From: an uncultured Pseudomonadota bacterium | GTDB taxonomy: Bacteria; Pseudomonadota; Gammaproteobacteria; Xanthomonadales; Ahniellaceae | DNA: 48,101 bases | Direction of reading: 5' to 3' | Assembly: GCA_937996755.1 (NCBI GenBank) | Contig: CALKUS010000099.1 | Location: forward strand, 1 to 48,101 | Shown: in pieces, positions 47,378 to 48,101 of the stretch | Position numbering within the stretch: position 1 is the first letter of the stretch | How the letters are laid out: every line of letters starts with the position of its first letter | Notes under the pieces: generated by a model | Database searches by the model: none | Told to the model about the DNA's origin: nothing | The model's input: the letters and a program-made list of their open reading frames with translations, nothing else | Program-made: the position numbers and the translations under genes

Positions 47378-47484
47378 TCGGCCTGTTCCGACGACGACGC
47401 GGGGCCCCGACCTCCGCCGGGGCGACCCGGCCCAGCTGCATCGCTTCGAGCGAGCGCACCGGTTCGACGCATGGCTGCGCCTGA
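47374..47484 (+). CDS. possible 36-residue frame between aroE and the YkgJ-type gene
   Basis: A short basic frame (MIGLFRRRRGAPTSAGA) whose ATG overlaps the aroE stop (ATGA) and whose end overlaps the next gene by 14 nt. It has no known match, and such overlaps arise by chance in GC-rich DNA, so it may not be real. Confidence 0.2.
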   Translation: MIGLFRRRRGAPTSAGATRPSCIASSERTGSTHGCA

Positions 47485-47749
47485 CCCGACGTTTGGCTGC
47501 CGGGCCGGTTGCGGCGCCTGCTGCATCGCGCTGTCGATCAGCTCGCCGATCCCCGGCATGCCGCACGGCAAGCCGGCCGGCATGCCGTGCGTGCAGCTCA
47601 CGGACGACCTGCGCTGCGCGATCTTCGGACAGCCCGGCCGTCCGGCCGTGTGCGCCGCGCTGCGGCCCGAACGCGAGATGTGCGGCGACGACCGGGCGCA
47701 CGCGCTGCGCTGGATCGCCGCGCTGGAGCAGGCGACGGCACCGACGTGA
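47471..47749 (+). CDS. YkgJ family cysteine cluster protein
   Basis: A 92-residue protein with the cysteine cluster FGCRAGCGACCIALSIS near the N-terminus, then MPCVQL and CAIFGQPGRPAVCAALRPEREMCG. This is the short YkgJ/UPF0153 family, believed to bind zinc or an iron-sulfur cluster. Its function is unknown. The stop overlaps the GTG of the next gene (GTGA). Confidence 0.88.
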   Translation: MAAPDPTFGCRAGCGACCIALSISSPIPGMPHGKPAGMPCVQLTDDLRCAIFGQPGRPAVCAALRPEREMCGDDRAHALRWIAALEQATAPT

Positions 47750-48101
47750 CGGCGGCGCCGGGCGGAAACGAGGACGCGGGGTCCCTGTTGGCGCGCGCGC
47801 ATGCGGCGCGCGCCGCGGGCGACCGGGCACAGGCACTCGCACTCTTCGCGGCCGCGAGGGACGCGCAGCCCTCGCGCGCGGAGCTGCATGCCGACCTGGC
47901 CGCCGCGCTGCTCGAAGCGCGCCGCCTGCGCGACGCGATCGCCGCCGCCGACGCGGCGCTCGCGATCGATGCCGGCCTGGACGCCGCGCGTCGCACGCGC
48001 GCGGCCGCGCGCTTCGCGGCGGGCGAGATCGCCGCGGCACGCGCCGACTACGACGCGTTGCTCGCACGCGAGCCGCGCGACCCAGCAGCGCTGGCCGGCC
48101 G
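47746..48101 (+). CDS. TPR-repeat protein (5' part, cut by window end)
   Basis: An open frame from GTG at 47746, overlapping the YkgJ-type stop, that runs to the window end without a stop (118 codons). The visible part is helical: LLARAHAARAAGDRAQALALF, then ELHADLAAALLEARRLRDAI and ARADYDALLAREPRDPAAL, matching the A/G..A....P spacing of TPR motifs. The C-terminal domain, and so the function, is beyond the window. Confidence 0.7.
   Translation, partial: MTAAPGGNEDAGSLLARAHAARAAGDRAQALALFAAARDAQPSRAELHADLAAALLEARRLRDAIAAADAALAIDAGLDAARRTRAAARFAAGEIAAARADYDALLAREPRDPAALAG

Noticed and set aside
1..48101. CRISPR arrays, prophage genes, transposases
   Set aside because: No evenly spaced repeat arrays with unique spacers, and no integrase, capsid or transposase motifs among the likely proteins.

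Overview
The window is 48.1 kb of GC-rich (about 70% by eye) bacterial chromosome, densely coded, with no insertion sequence, prophage or CRISPR array that I can see. Gene content (bioB-bioF-bioH-bioC order, DUF3379 anti-sigma partner of an ECF factor, GTAGGAGC-type REP elements, a secreted protein ending in NSFE) points to the Gammaproteobacteria, order Lysobacterales/Xanthomonadales, probably Rhodanobacteraceae or a relative. This placement is inference from gene content, not from a search.

Layout. 1-2.6 kb: envelope/stress genes (small membrane protein, AI-2E-type permease, CsbD/DUF883-like protein, DUF2383-like four-helix protein). 2.67-3.02 kb: tRNA-Arg(CCG) followed by two 134-bp tandem repeats that each carry a copy of the tRNA 3' tail and a long hairpin; this is the most unusual feature of the window. 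3.1-5.1 kb: exported NTF2-like protein and ubiA. 5.1-9.5 kb: a giant secreted metalloprotease on the minus strand. 9.6-14.3 kb: comF divergent from the translationally coupled biotin genes bioB-bioF-bioH-bioC. 14.3-19.4 kb: SnoaL-like protein with a threonine dehydratase, pepN, and a DMT transporter. 19.5-21.4 kb: an aromatic-rich lipoprotein, a 64-residue protein, and a 619-bp non-coding region with palindromes. 21.4-31.1 kb: mnmG, tex, a beta-propeller exoprotein, a MoxR AAA+ ATPase and its VWA (CoxE-like) partner interrupted by a YbaY-like lipoprotein, and an FHA-GGDEF diguanylate cyclase. 31.1-36.1 kb: a large VPS10/BNR propeller protein and a run of small proteins separated by strong hairpins. 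36.2-39.3 kb: rpmB-rpmG, a LAB_N membrane protein with a family 2 glycosyltransferase, and an ECF sigma/DUF3379 pair. 39.4-42.4 kb: rsmG-parA-parB and a short SPFH protein. 42.6-48.1 kb: a REC-REC-PAS-GGDEF-EAL regulator, hemB, aroE, a YkgJ-type cysteine cluster protein and the start of a TPR protein cut by the window edge.

How genes work together. The four bio genes overlap at every stop/start joint and make the pimeloyl moiety (BioC, BioH) and the first and last ring steps (BioF, BioB); bioA and bioD are not here. MoxR and the VWA protein are the usual chaperone pair. The ECF factor and its DUF3379 partner overlap by ATGA. rsmG-parA-parB is the usual near-origin block, but mnmG lies about 18 kb away. 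Two c-di-GMP proteins (one probable cyclase, one probable phosphodiesterase) are present but not adjacent.

The best candidates for something undescribed are the tRNA-tail repeat array (2733-3016), the triple hairpin array at 34762-34928, the structured region between the 64-residue gene and mnmG, and a set of promoters whose -10 elements sit 6-7 nt from the start codon, suggesting leaderless mRNAs.
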